Shown one piece after another: positions 9,230 through 18,077 of a stretch of DNA of 64,000 bases (positions within the stretch are counted from its first letter, which is position 1; each line of letters begins with the position of its first letter). A model generated the notes under the pieces. That model was not told the origin of the DNA. It saw only the letters and a program-made list of their open reading frames with translations, and ran no database searches. The DNA is from Oligoflexales bacterium. GTDB taxonomy: Bacteria; Bdellovibrionota_B; Oligoflexia; Oligoflexales; RGVZ01. The translations under genes and the position numbers were made by a program. Location of the stretch: assembly GCA_947494335.1 (NCBI GenBank), contig CANLUT010000001.1, positions 985,649 through 1,049,648 on the forward strand, in the 5' to 3' direction.

Positions 9230-10336
9230 TTAGAAGCCAGCCGTGATTCGGAAAAATAGACGTTTATCTGGCCTAACACCGACGCGCTCATCCATCTCTT
9301 GGATGTATATTCCGCCATCGAGGCGGAATGCGTACAGATCAATATAGAGACCACCGCTGGTCCACCCGCCAGACAACCCGGTCGTGACACCGACAAAGTC
9401 TTTCACGCTAAGCTCTGCCCCAAGGTGAAGTTTCTTTAAAAAGCTGATGCCGAGCACGTTGGTGGCGTCCCAGTATTCTCCAAGTAATCGAAAGCGACTC
9501 ACTTTGGTTCCAGGTTCGATGGCTGCGCCGAGATTGACGACTTGTTTCAGTCTGGAGGGTGCTGCTGTATCTTCTGACATTGAGCTGAAGGCAGTGCCGC
9601 CAAGATTATTGATGGTCGCTCCCAATGAAGCGCCTAAGCGACCGGGTATCTTGTACATGATCCCCAAGTCGGCACTTGATCCGAGTCCTTGGCGAAGCAG
9701 ATCGTCACTTTGCATATTGTTTAGATTTTCACTGTCAGTGATGTTCGCGGCGAATGATGCCTCGCCGCGATGCATGTATTTAAAGCTGGCGCCGACCAAA
9801 AGTTTCTGACTCATAAAGTCTTGTGCCAAGCCAAAGACAACGCCATTACTGGTAATCAGTCTTGCCTTCACGCCCTCGAGCCCACCAGCTTCCGGTGATT
9901 TATGAACAAGGATGTCGGTTGTTTGGCCATTGAAAACTCCAATCGATGCTCGCCGTAGAATGAGAGCAGTGAGATTATAGAATCCAATGTGCTCATTTTT
10001 ACCAACACGCTTGCGCAGTGCCGCCGGTATATCAGCATTTTCAGCCTGAAGTTCTTTAACAAGGTTTCTCGCATCGTCGCTAAGCTCGATGGTTGGACTG
10101 ATCAATATGAGGCGTTTATAGATTCCTTTTCCGAGAGCTAGACCTGCAGGATTGTACATCAGTGCCTGTTCGTTATCGGCAATCGCAAGGCCTGTGTCGG
10201 CGCGCCCGAGGTAATATGCATCACGATAAATTCGTTGATCGTCCTCAGCATTTAATGTCGAGGAAAACATCAATAATGCGAAAGTGATATGCGCGTTTTT
10301 CCGAATGACGCCAATAAGATTACATCGACGCGACAT
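9230..10336 (-). CDS. Outer membrane beta-barrel protein, TraF/FadL/PorV-like
   Basis: 368 aa. A signal peptide ends near SSTLNAEDD. Then comes YYLGRADTGLAIADNEQALMYNPAGLA (cited in part), the hallmark start of FadL/TraF/PorV-like barrels, where repeated Asn-Pro-Ala-Gly marks the N-terminal hatch. Alternating strands follow, with the C-terminus ending in Phe (ITAGF), the usual outer-membrane assembly signal. ATG 10336 is preferred over TTG 10351 because GGAGG lies 7 bases before it. Roles in the wider family include hydrophobic substrate uptake and secretion; the specific role is unknown. It is cotranscribed with the lipoprotein gene downstream. Confidence 0.8.
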   Translation of the reverse strand: MSRRCNLIGVIRKNAHITFALLMFSSTLNAEDDQRIYRDAYYLGRADTGLAIADNEQALMYNPAGLALGKGIYKRLILISPTIELSDDARNLVKELQAENADIPAALRKRVGKNEHIGFYNLTALILRRASIGVFNGQTTDILVHKSPEAGGLEGVKARLITSNGVVFGLAQDFMSQKLLVGASFKYMHRGEASFAANITDSENLNNMQSDDLLRQGLGSSADLGIMYKIPGRLGASLGATINNLGGTAFSSMSEDTAAPSRLKQVVNLGAAIEPGTKVSRFRLLGEYWDATNVLGISFLKKLHLGAELSVKDFVGVTTGLSGGWTSGGLYIDLYAFRLDGGIYIQEMDERVGVRPDKRLFFRITAGF

Positions 10337-10765
10337 CCCGTATTCCTCCAAGAGTTATGTGGGAGGTATCGGTAATTTGCCAAAAATGATGAGTTGTTTT
10401 AACGACGCGTGCGCAGGGTAAAAAGAAAGCGGGGCCGGTTGTTGCCGGCCCCGATTGCTTTGTCGCCTAAGGTGAAATTTGGTTTTGGTAGATACGTAAG
10501 AATTTGACAGAACTTGTAGAAAAAACAGTGTCCCAATTAAGGGGAAAGGTTTCAAAAAAATGCAGCGACAAAGCTCAGTAGTTGAAACTGATCGATGGTT
10601 TAGCTGTACTCACTAAGGTGGTCAATGCGAATCCACAGGCCGGCTGGCCAGTTAATAAAGTTTTTTAGGCAGCCATTATTCATGGAATTACAGAGGTTTA
10701 AGCTAACCCTTTAAAAGGCGTGCGTATTTTGCCGTTTTTACCAGAAGGTGGAATAGGTGAGGTCT
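10337..10765. other. Gene-poor 430-base intergenic region
   Basis: The region contains the hairpin at 10430-10453 and otherwise only reading frames under about 20 codons or shadow frames. It separates the minus-strand barrel operon from the plus-strand gene at 10766, so promoters for both are expected here, but I cannot place either with confidence. TTGACA occurs at 10504 on the plus strand without a good -10. Confidence 0.5.
10430..10453 (-). terminator. Strong GC hairpin, minus-strand terminator or leader attenuator
   Basis: GGGGCCGG (10431-10438) pairs with CCGGCCCC (10445-10452), extended by a C-G pair, with a 6-base loop. On the minus strand it is followed by GCTTTCTTTTTAC; on the plus strand there is no T-run. 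No annotated minus-strand gene ends here. It may therefore stop an unseen RNA or act in the leader of the gene starting at 10336. Confidence 0.55.
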
Positions 10766-11401
10766 ATGTCAGAGACAAAAGACGCTTCATTGCGGCAATT
10801 AGGAGAGGTCTTAAACGCCCTCGATCGTTGTTTCCTTGTCGGTGGATCCCCGGGGGTGAAGCTGGCTGCGGGTCTTGCTTTTGAGCTTCTAACCGGCCGT
10901 GGCCTTGGTGGTAGGCCCTTGCCCGCCCGGAGCAGATCAAGGGTTTCATTCGCAGTAAGTGTCACGATTCTTGCGCCTTCGATGGATAAGGTTCTTTTAA
11001 ATCGCTCGCGTCGCGGGTCCCTTTTGCCCCGCATCAATCTTCAGGACTCAGCTCACTCAGTTTACCTGGAAGCCAAGCGATTATCGCGAGAGTCGAGTGG
11101 TGATGATGCCGCAGAGTTGGCGTTGCTTGGGCGCCCGTTGGCAGTCGAGTTGTGGGATGATGACCCAGAGCATTTGGTCGTTTGTCTTAACTTCCTGGCG
11201 ATTTCAAGAACTGAGGGTGGCGATGCTCCACAAACCTCGGCAAACTGGACCTACGTCGACCTTGATCAGCTGGACTTAAACCGCATGGATCCGCGGGAGT
11301 GTTTGGCCGTCAGCGAGATGCTCAGCATTATGGGTTTTGCAAACCCTTATGACCTGTCTGAAGATGAAAAAACGCCGCTCGACATTCATCCGGCGGCGTG
11401 A
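10766..11401 (+). CDS. Uncharacterised acidic C-terminal protein
   Basis: 211 aa; family not recognised. The N-terminal half is helical and basic in the middle (residues 45-60), and the last 90 residues are acidic and Leu-rich (ELWDDDPEHLVVCLNFLAI; LDQLDLNRMDPRECLAVSEM). No signal peptide or TM segment is visible, so it is probably cytoplasmic. ATG 10766 has AGGTGAGG close by; GTG 10757 is an alternative with AAGGTGG before it. Its last codons lie over the terminator hairpin of the convergent desaturase gene. A 99-aa minus-strand frame overlaps the first third, but it is rich in Arg/Pro and looks like a shadow. Confidence 0.6.
   Translation: MSETKDASLRQLGEVLNALDRCFLVGGSPGVKLAAGLAFELLTGRGLGGRPLPARSRSRVSFAVSVTILAPSMDKVLLNRSRRGSLLPRINLQDSAHSVYLEAKRLSRESSGDDAAELALLGRPLAVELWDDDPEHLVVCLNFLAISRTEGGDAPQTSANWTYVDLDQLDLNRMDPRECLAVSEMLSIMGFANPYDLSEDEKTPLDIHPAA
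11372..11399 (-). terminator. Terminator of the desaturase gene, inside the convergent gene's 3' end
   Basis: ACGCCGC (11372-11378) pairs with GCGGCGT (11393-11399). On the minus strand the stem is followed by TTTTTTC. It lies 26 bases past the desaturase stop and within the last codons of the plus-strand gene at 10766-11401. Confidence 0.75.
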
Positions 11402-11424
11402 ATCATAACTACAAAGATTTTAGA

Positions 11425-12324
11425 TTACGCCTCAAGCGGCAGCGGTTCAAATTCCGGAGACTTACTTGTCTCTTGGTCTTTGATGGACTTAAGCTTTGTT
11501 ACGAGACCCATGGATTTCAGTAGGCGGATGACCATCATGGTGACATCGATTTCCCACCATTTGTGTCCAGCCTCGGCCACATGCTGATGAGCATGGTGAT
11601 TGTTGTGCCATCCCTCGCCAAAGGTGATTAGAGCCACCCACCACGTGTTCCGTGACAGGTCATCGATCTCATAATTTCTGTACCCAAAGAAATGTGTCGC
11701 GCTGTTGACGCACCAGGTCGCATGGTACACCAGGACCATGCGCATGCAGACACCCCAGAGAACCATACCGATGCCCCCAATGGCAAAAAGCATCAAAGCA
11801 AGTAGTGCTTGCGGGATCAGTTGGCCAGCAGTTGTGTCAAGCCAAAGGTAATATGGATCATTATGAATATCGCGGGCAAATCTCCGCTGACGGGTCTCAT
11901 TGTCAAACTGGTCGCGATTTCTGAATGTCCAGCCAATGTGACAATAGAAAAATCCACGTCTTGAATTGTGCGGGTCCATTTCAGTGTCAGGGTGTGAATG
12001 GTGCATGCGGTGATGAGCACACCATTTCGTAGGGCTTCCTTCCATGGCAAGGGCGCCGCATGTTGTTAAAATTCGCTCAAGCCATTTGGGAACCGCAAAG
12101 GATCTGTGGGCTAGCAACCGGTGGTAGGTCAGGGTTATGCCAAGACAGCCGGTGACAAAGTACAAAATTGCTGCCGCAGTGACGTTTTGCCAATTTACAT
12201 AAAAAAGTGATGCGATCGCACCGATATGCATCGCACTCACCCATGCGGTGCTTTGCCAATTTAGGGATCCCGGCGGTATCCGATCAAAATGTTTTGCTGG
12301 TTTATTAGCTGTTTTCTGTGACAT
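11425..12324 (-). CDS. Acyl-CoA/acyl-lipid delta-9-type fatty acid desaturase
   Basis: 299 aa integral membrane di-iron desaturase, which introduces a cis double bond into a saturated acyl chain and so adjusts membrane fluidity. All three histidine boxes are present: HRLLAH (68-73), HHRMHH (104-109) and HNNHH (240-244). Four hydrophobic segments are arranged as in stearoyl-CoA desaturases. There is no C-terminal cytochrome b5 domain, as in most bacterial forms, so an external electron donor is needed. AAAGGAGGT before ATG 12324 is a very strong ribosome site. It lies 168 bases downstream of the helicase gene, probably with its own promoter. Confidence 0.93.
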   Translation of the reverse strand: MSQKTANKPAKHFDRIPPGSLNWQSTAWVSAMHIGAIASLFYVNWQNVTAAAILYFVTGCLGITLTYHRLLAHRSFAVPKWLERILTTCGALAMEGSPTKWCAHHRMHHSHPDTEMDPHNSRRGFFYCHIGWTFRNRDQFDNETRQRRFARDIHNDPYYLWLDTTAGQLIPQALLALMLFAIGGIGMVLWGVCMRMVLVYHATWCVNSATHFFGYRNYEIDDLSRNTWWVALITFGEGWHNNHHAHQHVAEAGHKWWEIDVTMMVIRLLKSMGLVTKLKSIKDQETSKSPEFEPLPLEA

Positions 12325-12391
12325 GGGACCTCCTTTAAGAGTCCAAACCGTAATCCCCTCAAATTCATAGATGGATTGTCGGAGAAAACCA

Positions 12392-12416
12392 GTGCATGCA
12401 CGAGTAAAACAATTGT
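12392..12416. promoter_or_regulatory. Paired short palindromes upstream of the desaturase
   Basis: GTGCATGCAC (12392-12401) and ACAATTGT (12409-12416) lie 68-92 bases before the desaturase start. They could be an operator for a fatty-acid-responsive regulator, but they match no operator I know. Short palindromes also occur by chance. Confidence 0.2.
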
Positions 12417-12492
12417 AAAACGGCCTAAAGCCTTTGCCCTGATTGGGTTAATGAGGCGAGTCCTTAGACTTTGAAGGCAGAGTAATTGAAGC

Positions 12493-14958
12493 TTATAAAG
12501 TCAAATCAAGCGGGCTGCGTAGGAGTTCTCGACGCAGGGCATGGGCGGCATCCTTGTATCCAGGAATTGCTGAAAGAGACTGCAAATAGGTTCCAACCCG
12601 GTACATAAGGCCCATGAGGTCACCAACGCCAAAATATTCGGTTGTGCCGTCCTTAACAATCGACTGCCAATCGGCTCCTGAAGCCCACTGCCGTATAACC
12701 CAACCTGCGTTAGGATTAAATTCTTTGATCTGATGCCAAGTCCTGCGCCCAAATGGCAGATCATAAACTTCTGGGAAGAGCTCTACCGGGTAGAACGATT
12801 CTAATTCCTCCTCGAGTTTAGCAGCATCAAACGGAAATTTATAATTTGAACCACAGCCTGGTTCTTTGAATCTTGGAAGACACAGTGCAGCCATCAGCTC
12901 CGCTACTTGAATCATTTTTTCGGGTGTAATCATGTCGCGGACAATCATGCTTGAAAGCAGTAATCCGCCACTTTGAGGAAAGTATTTGGCAATTGAGCCC
13001 AATCTTGTCAGTGTCTCATCATGATCGATGCAGCCGAGCTTGTGCAAATGCAGATGCATTGCGGATAGTTTTGCTTGTGCGCGAAAGTCAAGATAACCGT
13101 GGCACACAGGTCGAAAGCTACACTCTTGGCAGGCTGTCTGGCTGGTTGGGAGATCCGACTCCATGTTCGCCTTAAAACGCGCGTATTCTGCGGCGGGACT
13201 CTGGCAGGGAATTGATGATGATGCCAGCTTGTTCTCAACATCTGGACGACGGATCAGTCTCAGGTCGGTCTTGCGATGCTGATACTTGAGAAAGCTGCGG
13301 CCGTAAATACTCTCAATGGTATTGAGGTTAAGGCCGCGTCCAATGAGTCCTAGGAGCGTTGTGGGATCCGTGCGCAGGCGAGAATTGCATGGTTCACGTT
13401 TAGCTCCAGCCTGGCGTGAGTACGCTTCAATATTAGGCCAAAGTGAAAAGCCGATGACGTCTTTCCCCCGTCGTCCTGCTCGACCCAACATTTGTAGTAT
13501 TTCACCCTCTGCGTACGGTGTCATGCCCCCTTCGCCAGGGCGTTGGTAGTCGGCAATCAAAGCACTTCTCACGCTGAAGTTTATGCCAAGAGATAGGCCC
13601 ATAGTGGCGCAGCAAAAGCGCAATAGGCCGTCTTTTACGAGGCGCTCTACAGCGATTCTGGCAGCAGGTGCGAGCCCCGAATGGTGAAATGCAACACCGT
13701 AAGTCTGCATCATCCGCCGCAGAGCGGGCTTAATAAACGTTAAGGCTCCAACGTCCTTATGGGCCGCCTGCAAGACGGCGCCAATCTTCTCAGCTTGTTC
13801 AGCGGACAGTGGGGGAAGTGCCCGCTCAATCTGCTGCGCGAGAGACTCGCAATCAAAACGCTTGCCGCAGTATATGATGCAAGGTGTTAGTTCGAGATCA
13901 ATCAGCGAGGGTAACCTGTTAACCAGATCTTGGTGGCGAAGAGGTAGCTCTTTGTGGGTCGGATTCAAGTTACGAAATGCATCTTTTGGAATGTTATCCT
14001 CGGTCAACCAATGGCCACCATAGTAAACTAGATTGGTTAGGGGCACAGGCCGATGCTCGGTACGCACCATCGTACAACGCTTTTTGCCTTGAGTTGATAT
14101 CCAGTCTGCAAAGTCTTCAGCGTTCGCAACTGAAGCACTGAGTAGCAGGACCTGGCAGGATGGCGGCGTTAAAATAAGAGCCTCTTCCCACGCGCTGCCA
14201 CGTCCCTCATCTTGAAGGTAGTGATACTCATCAAAAACAACTAATGTCCGGCCTAAATCTGGTTCAATACCAAGTAGGGAGTTGCGATAACTTTCCAGGG
14301 TGGCCACAACGATAGGCGCATCAAGGTTTTCTTTGATATCACCTGTAGCAATACCAACTTTTTCATGACCAAACATGGCGCGTAGTTCGCGAACTTTGTC
14401 GTTTGACAAAGATTTTACCGGAGTCGTGTAGGCCGCTCTGAATGTTGGTTCATCAATGTTCATAGCAAAGAAAACTTCGACCGCTCGGGTCTTACCGGCC
14501 GTTGTGGGTGCATCCACCACGACGCTTTCACCAGAGCGTAAAAGGTCAAATACTTGCTGTTGCCATACATCCAATGGGAGTGACCGTGGGTCGGGTCTTG
14601 CGGTCCCTAGATTATTATTGGCGCGTAACTCTTCCCCTGCAGATAGCCACTGTCGGATCGACTGGCGGCTACCTTCAATAGCCTCCTGAGGCACTTGTTT
14701 AGTCTGCGAGCTACGCTGGTCTCCGGGACGTCCAGGCTTTCCCGGGGATCCCCAAGGACCTGTGAAATGAGGTTTGTGACGCGGAGGAGGCAGGCCTTTA
14801 CGGTGATGGTGTGACCTGCTGGAATCAGGGCTGTCTTTTTGACGCCCTTGATGATCGCTGGAACTATTTGCGTCGCCCTCACGAGTTTGGCTGTGCTTGC
14901 CAGATTTTTTCTTTCCAGATTTGGAATATTTTCGCGGGCCAAATCCCTGACGGCTCAT
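12493..14958 (-). CDS. SKI2-like DExH superfamily II RNA/DNA helicase
   Basis: 821 aa. Residues 1-125 are basic, Ser/Pro/Gly-rich and predicted disordered. Walker A is APTTAGKT (150-157), motif Ia is YTTPVKSLSNDK, and Walker B is DEYH (243-246), the Ski2/Mtr4 type. LLSASVAN follows as motif III, and motif VI is GRAGRRG. The C-terminal half contains a CQECSFRPVC cluster around residue 610, a possible metal site. Ski2-like proteins unwind RNA using ATP and in eukaryotes feed the exosome; bacterial homologues are poorly studied. ATG 14958 lies just beyond the terminator of glnN, so the gene is separately transcribed. Confidence 0.85.
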   Translation of the reverse strand: MSRQGFGPRKYSKSGKKKSGKHSQTREGDANSSSDHQGRQKDSPDSSRSHHHRKGLPPPRHKPHFTGPWGSPGKPGRPGDQRSSQTKQVPQEAIEGSRQSIRQWLSAGEELRANNNLGTARPDPRSLPLDVWQQQVFDLLRSGESVVVDAPTTAGKTRAVEVFFAMNIDEPTFRAAYTTPVKSLSNDKVRELRAMFGHEKVGIATGDIKENLDAPIVVATLESYRNSLLGIEPDLGRTLVVFDEYHYLQDEGRGSAWEEALILTPPSCQVLLLSASVANAEDFADWISTQGKKRCTMVRTEHRPVPLTNLVYYGGHWLTEDNIPKDAFRNLNPTHKELPLRHQDLVNRLPSLIDLELTPCIIYCGKRFDCESLAQQIERALPPLSAEQAEKIGAVLQAAHKDVGALTFIKPALRRMMQTYGVAFHHSGLAPAARIAVERLVKDGLLRFCCATMGLSLGINFSVRSALIADYQRPGEGGMTPYAEGEILQMLGRAGRRGKDVIGFSLWPNIEAYSRQAGAKREPCNSRLRTDPTTLLGLIGRGLNLNTIESIYGRSFLKYQHRKTDLRLIRRPDVENKLASSSIPCQSPAAEYARFKANMESDLPTSQTACQECSFRPVCHGYLDFRAQAKLSAMHLHLHKLGCIDHDETLTRLGSIAKYFPQSGGLLLSSMIVRDMITPEKMIQVAELMAALCLPRFKEPGCGSNYKFPFDAAKLEEELESFYPVELFPEVYDLPFGRRTWHQIKEFNPNAGWVIRQWASGADWQSIVKDGTTEYFGVGDLMGLMYRVGTYLQSLSAIPGYKDAAHALRRELLRSPLDLTL

Positions 14959-15023
14959 GAGTAGGCGGGTTCCTTCCGTGGTTACTATAATAGGGTAACG
15001 TTGAATCCGGTAAAGCGAAAGAA

Positions 15024-15056
15024 AAAACGGCTGCTCCGATAAGGAACAGCCGTTTT
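15024..15056 (-). terminator. Rho-independent terminator of glnN
   Basis: AAAACGGCTG (15024-15033) pairs with CAGCCGTTTT (15047-15056). The minus strand ends in TTTTTTC. It lies 13 bases past the glnN stop. Confidence 0.85.
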
Positions 15057-15069
15057 AATTGATGCGACA

Positions 15070-17277
15070 TCACATCACGTACAAGATTTCCCGGTACTTC
15101 GGCAGAGACCATAATTGATCATCAACCAGAAGTTCAAGCTCATCACTGACCTTACGAACTTCTTCCATAAGTGGCATGCCCTCGGATGCAATCTTATTCG
15201 CAAGCTTTGGCTCATCATGAATTGCAGAGCACTGATCAACAAATCCACCAAGCTTGTCTTTTGCGGTTGCAATCTTGGCCGTAAGATCACTTGCATGACG
15301 AAGTTGCTTTTCGATCTCTGAAGGGACTGATCCCAAAGCTGTTTTTAGGCTAGCGGCAGATTGAGCCAGAATTCTCGTGTGAGCGACGGCTGCGGGAAAA
15401 ACCTCGTTAGAGAGCATTTCCTGTAAGGTTTCGAGCTCAATCATCCTGACTTTGATGTAGCGCTCCAGTTTGACGTTGTACCGTGCCTCAACCTCTTCTC
15501 CGCGGTGTACGCCCAACGCAGAAAGCATCGACTTATTTTTTGTTTCTTTGATGGCAGCGAGTGCATCAGGCGTTGTACGGATATTCGGCAAGCCACGCTT
15601 TTCAGCCTCTTTATGCCATTCCTCACTGTATCCATTACCCTCGAAGCACACGCGCTTGTGTTCATTTAGCGTATCGACAATCAATTTCAGAATGTCATCT
15701 TGAGTTGGACGGGGCGTGGCCTTCTTTAGCTGTTCGTTCATCTCGCTCAGGGTCCTGGCAACCGCTGCATTCAGGTAAGTGAGTGATGGCGAAATCGAGG
15801 CCGATGCGCCCACGGCTCGGAACTCAAACTTGTTGCCAGTAAACGCGAACGGTGACGTACGATTGCGATCTGTGTTGTCGCGAGCAATGACAGGGACTCG
15901 CGCGAGGTCAAGGTTGATGTTGCGAGCGCGATCGGAAAGGTTACCTCCGCCTGCGGTTGTCAGTTTTTGAACGACCTCGGTCAGCGTGTCACCCAAAAAG
16001 CAGCTAATGATAGCAGGTGGGGCTTCGTTGGCCCCGAGGCGGAAGTCGTTGCCAGCAGAGGCAATACTCATGCGGAGCAGTGTAGCGTACTCGTTTACAG
16101 CCTTGATGGTGCCGGCCAGGAACCATAGGAAACGAATGTTGTCCATAGGGTTGTCGCCTGGCTCCAAAAGGTTGTGACCATGGTTGTCGGCTAGAGACCA
16201 GTTCACATGCTTGCCGCTACCGTTGATGCCTGCATATGGTTTCTCATGAAATAAGACTTGCAGTTGATGACGGCGAGCCACAGTTCTGAGAACTTCGAGA
16301 ACTAATTGGTTGTGGTCGGCGGCAATATTAGCGTTTTCGTAAATGGGTGCGATCTCACATTGGCTTGGCGCAACTTCGTTGTGCCGCGTCTTGCATGGCA
16401 CACCGAGTTTATAAAGTTCGTACTCAGCTTCCATCATGAAAGACAAAATACGCGGCTTGATTGATCCAAAATAATGGTCTTCAAGTTGTTGGCCACGCGG
16501 TGGGTTACGGCCAAGCAAGGTTCTTCCGGCCAGGAGTAGATCAGGTCTTAGGTTAAACAGGGCTTCATCGCAGACAAAGTATTCCTGCTCTGGGCCGGCA
16601 CTGGCCATGACGTATTTTGCATCGTGGCCCAACAGCTTTAATGAATCGGTGGCTGCTTTGTTTAGCGCCGAAAGCGAGCGTAGAAGAGGGGTTTTTTCGT
16701 CGAGCGCTTCACCGTTATAGGAGATAAACAAACTGGGAATGCACAATGTCAGGCCGTTTTCACTGGCCATGAGAAACATGGGCGAACTGGCGTCCCATGC
16801 TGTGTATCCGCGCGCTTCAAATGTCGCCCTCATGCCGCCGGAGGGGAAGCTGCTGGCGTCCGGTTCGGACTGAATCAGTTCTTTACCGGTAAAGCGTTCA
16901 ATCGGGTTGCCTTTTTTGTCAAAACTAAAAAACGCATCGTGCTTTTCTGCGGTTGCGCCAGTCTGCGGCTGAAACCAGTGACAATAGTGCGTTGCGCCTC
17001 GGGAAAGAGCCCACTCGCGAACAGCCTCTGCGACCTTGTTAGCAAGATCAAGAGTTAGAGGTCGGTCGCTGGTTGCAAATTCCTTTAAAACTGCAATGTC
17101 TGCAGCAGGAAGTTTCTTTTCCATCATTTCAAAGCCAAAGGTATTGCAGCCGAAATATTCACTGGCTTTTAGGCCGTCTTCATGTGGGCGCGAGAATGTT
17201 TTGGTGAAAACTCTTGGGGCACGCGCTCCTGCTGTTCTGACCGCATCAAACCGTGCTGAAGCCCTGTTGGTCGTCAT
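15070..17277 (-). CDS. glnN: Glutamine synthetase type III
   Basis: 735 aa, the length of GSIII rather than GSI (about 470). It makes glutamine from glutamate, ammonia and ATP. GSIII signatures are present: CNTFGFEMM near the N-terminus, KTRHNEVAPSQCEIAPIYE (glutamate site), INGSGKHVNWSL, and DRNRTSPFAFTGNKFEFRA (ATP and substrate residues). I choose ATG 17277 because AGGAG lies 5 bases before it; an in-frame ATG at 17349 would add 24 unconserved residues. The gene is monocistronic with its own terminator. It is common in Bacteroidetes, cyanobacteria and some delta-proteobacteria-like lineages. No P-II gene is nearby. Confidence 0.95.
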   Translation of the reverse strand: MTTNRASARFDAVRTAGARAPRVFTKTFSRPHEDGLKASEYFGCNTFGFEMMEKKLPAADIAVLKEFATSDRPLTLDLANKVAEAVREWALSRGATHYCHWFQPQTGATAEKHDAFFSFDKKGNPIERFTGKELIQSEPDASSFPSGGMRATFEARGYTAWDASSPMFLMASENGLTLCIPSLFISYNGEALDEKTPLLRSLSALNKAATDSLKLLGHDAKYVMASAGPEQEYFVCDEALFNLRPDLLLAGRTLLGRNPPRGQQLEDHYFGSIKPRILSFMMEAEYELYKLGVPCKTRHNEVAPSQCEIAPIYENANIAADHNQLVLEVLRTVARRHQLQVLFHEKPYAGINGSGKHVNWSLADNHGHNLLEPGDNPMDNIRFLWFLAGTIKAVNEYATLLRMSIASAGNDFRLGANEAPPAIISCFLGDTLTEVVQKLTTAGGGNLSDRARNINLDLARVPVIARDNTDRNRTSPFAFTGNKFEFRAVGASASISPSLTYLNAAVARTLSEMNEQLKKATPRPTQDDILKLIVDTLNEHKRVCFEGNGYSEEWHKEAEKRGLPNIRTTPDALAAIKETKNKSMLSALGVHRGEEVEARYNVKLERYIKVRMIELETLQEMLSNEVFPAAVAHTRILAQSAASLKTALGSVPSEIEKQLRHASDLTAKIATAKDKLGGFVDQCSAIHDEPKLANKIASEGMPLMEEVRKVSDELELLVDDQLWSLPKYREILYVM

Positions 17278-17435
17278 GGCAAACTCCTGATCATGAATGT
17301 TTGAGAAGCCGGATGCTCTGGCCTGAGCAAGGTCGGCAATGAGAGACATAAACTCTCATTGGAATTGTTTTATAGCTGTTTTGCACAAGGGTGGGCAAGA
17401 ACAAAGCTATGAAATTTTTGGTAAAAAAACCAACT

Positions 17436-18074
17436 TTAGGGTGCTTTTGCCTTAACGCAGTCTTCAACTTGTTGGCGAAGTTCGTCCAAAGAGCAGTTAG
17501 TATCCAGGACCAGCGATGCTTTGCGGGTTTTTTCGGTTTGGGGCATTTGGGCTGCTATAAGTTTGAGCGCTTCGGTTTTGCTGAGTTTTGAGCGATCACA
17601 CAGCCGCGACAATTGGATGTCCTCTGGGCACGATGTGACCCACAGCTCCCTGAAAAGTTGGTCCCGTCCCGTCTCAAAAATCAACGCCGCCTCATAGAAA
17701 AAATACTTTTTTGTTTGGTGAAGATTCAAATCCTCAACAATTTTTTTGAGTGAGCGATGGATAGCAGGGTGAATAATACCCTCGAGAGCCTTCCGCTGAC
17801 CCGGATCATCCATGACGAGTGTCCGAACTGTGGCGCGATCAAGCTGACCGTCTTTGGTCACTATGTTCCGACCAAAATGCTGTATTAACTCTGACAGTGC
17901 GTAGGACCCCGGCTTCACAACATCTCTTGCGAGTTGATCAGCATCAATAACGGTTTTGCCGAGGTCCCTTAATATTTGTGCCACTGTGGATTTTCCTGTG
18001 GCAACACCACCAGTCAATCCAATGCACTGTGCTTTAAGTACTTTTTTAAATTCATCTTCAGACAGTCCATTCAC
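17436..18074 (-). CDS. coaE: Dephospho-CoA kinase
   Basis: 212 aa P-loop kinase that phosphorylates the 3'-OH of dephospho-CoA ribose, the last step of coenzyme A synthesis. Walker A is GGVATGKST (residues 22-30), followed by the family motif DADQLARDVV (substrate side). It starts with GTG at 18074, 3 bases after the stop of the PEGA/TPR gene, with GGGAG 9 bases upstream. It therefore appears to be the last gene of the kinase operon. The N-terminus has a 15-residue extension before the usual IGLTGG start. Confidence 0.93.
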   Translation of the reverse strand: MNGLSEDEFKKVLKAQCIGLTGGVATGKSTVAQILRDLGKTVIDADQLARDVVKPGSYALSELIQHFGRNIVTKDGQLDRATVRTLVMDDPGQRKALEGIIHPAIHRSLKKIVEDLNLHQTKKYFFYEAALIFETGRDQLFRELWVTSCPEDIQLSRLCDRSKLSKTEALKLIAAQMPQTEKTRKASLVLDTNCSLDELRQQVEDCVKAKAP

Positions 18075-18077
18075 GGT

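Noticed and set aside
10738-11037. 99-aa minus-strand frame opposite the orphan gene
   Set aside because: Arg/Pro/Ser-rich, no clear start, and the opposite frame is longer and has more protein-like composition. It remains a weak alternative because of the minus-strand terminator at 10430.
15070-17349. Longer glnN start at 17349
   Set aside because: AGGAG lies 5 bases before the ATG at 17277 and the extra 24 residues are unlike GSIII.
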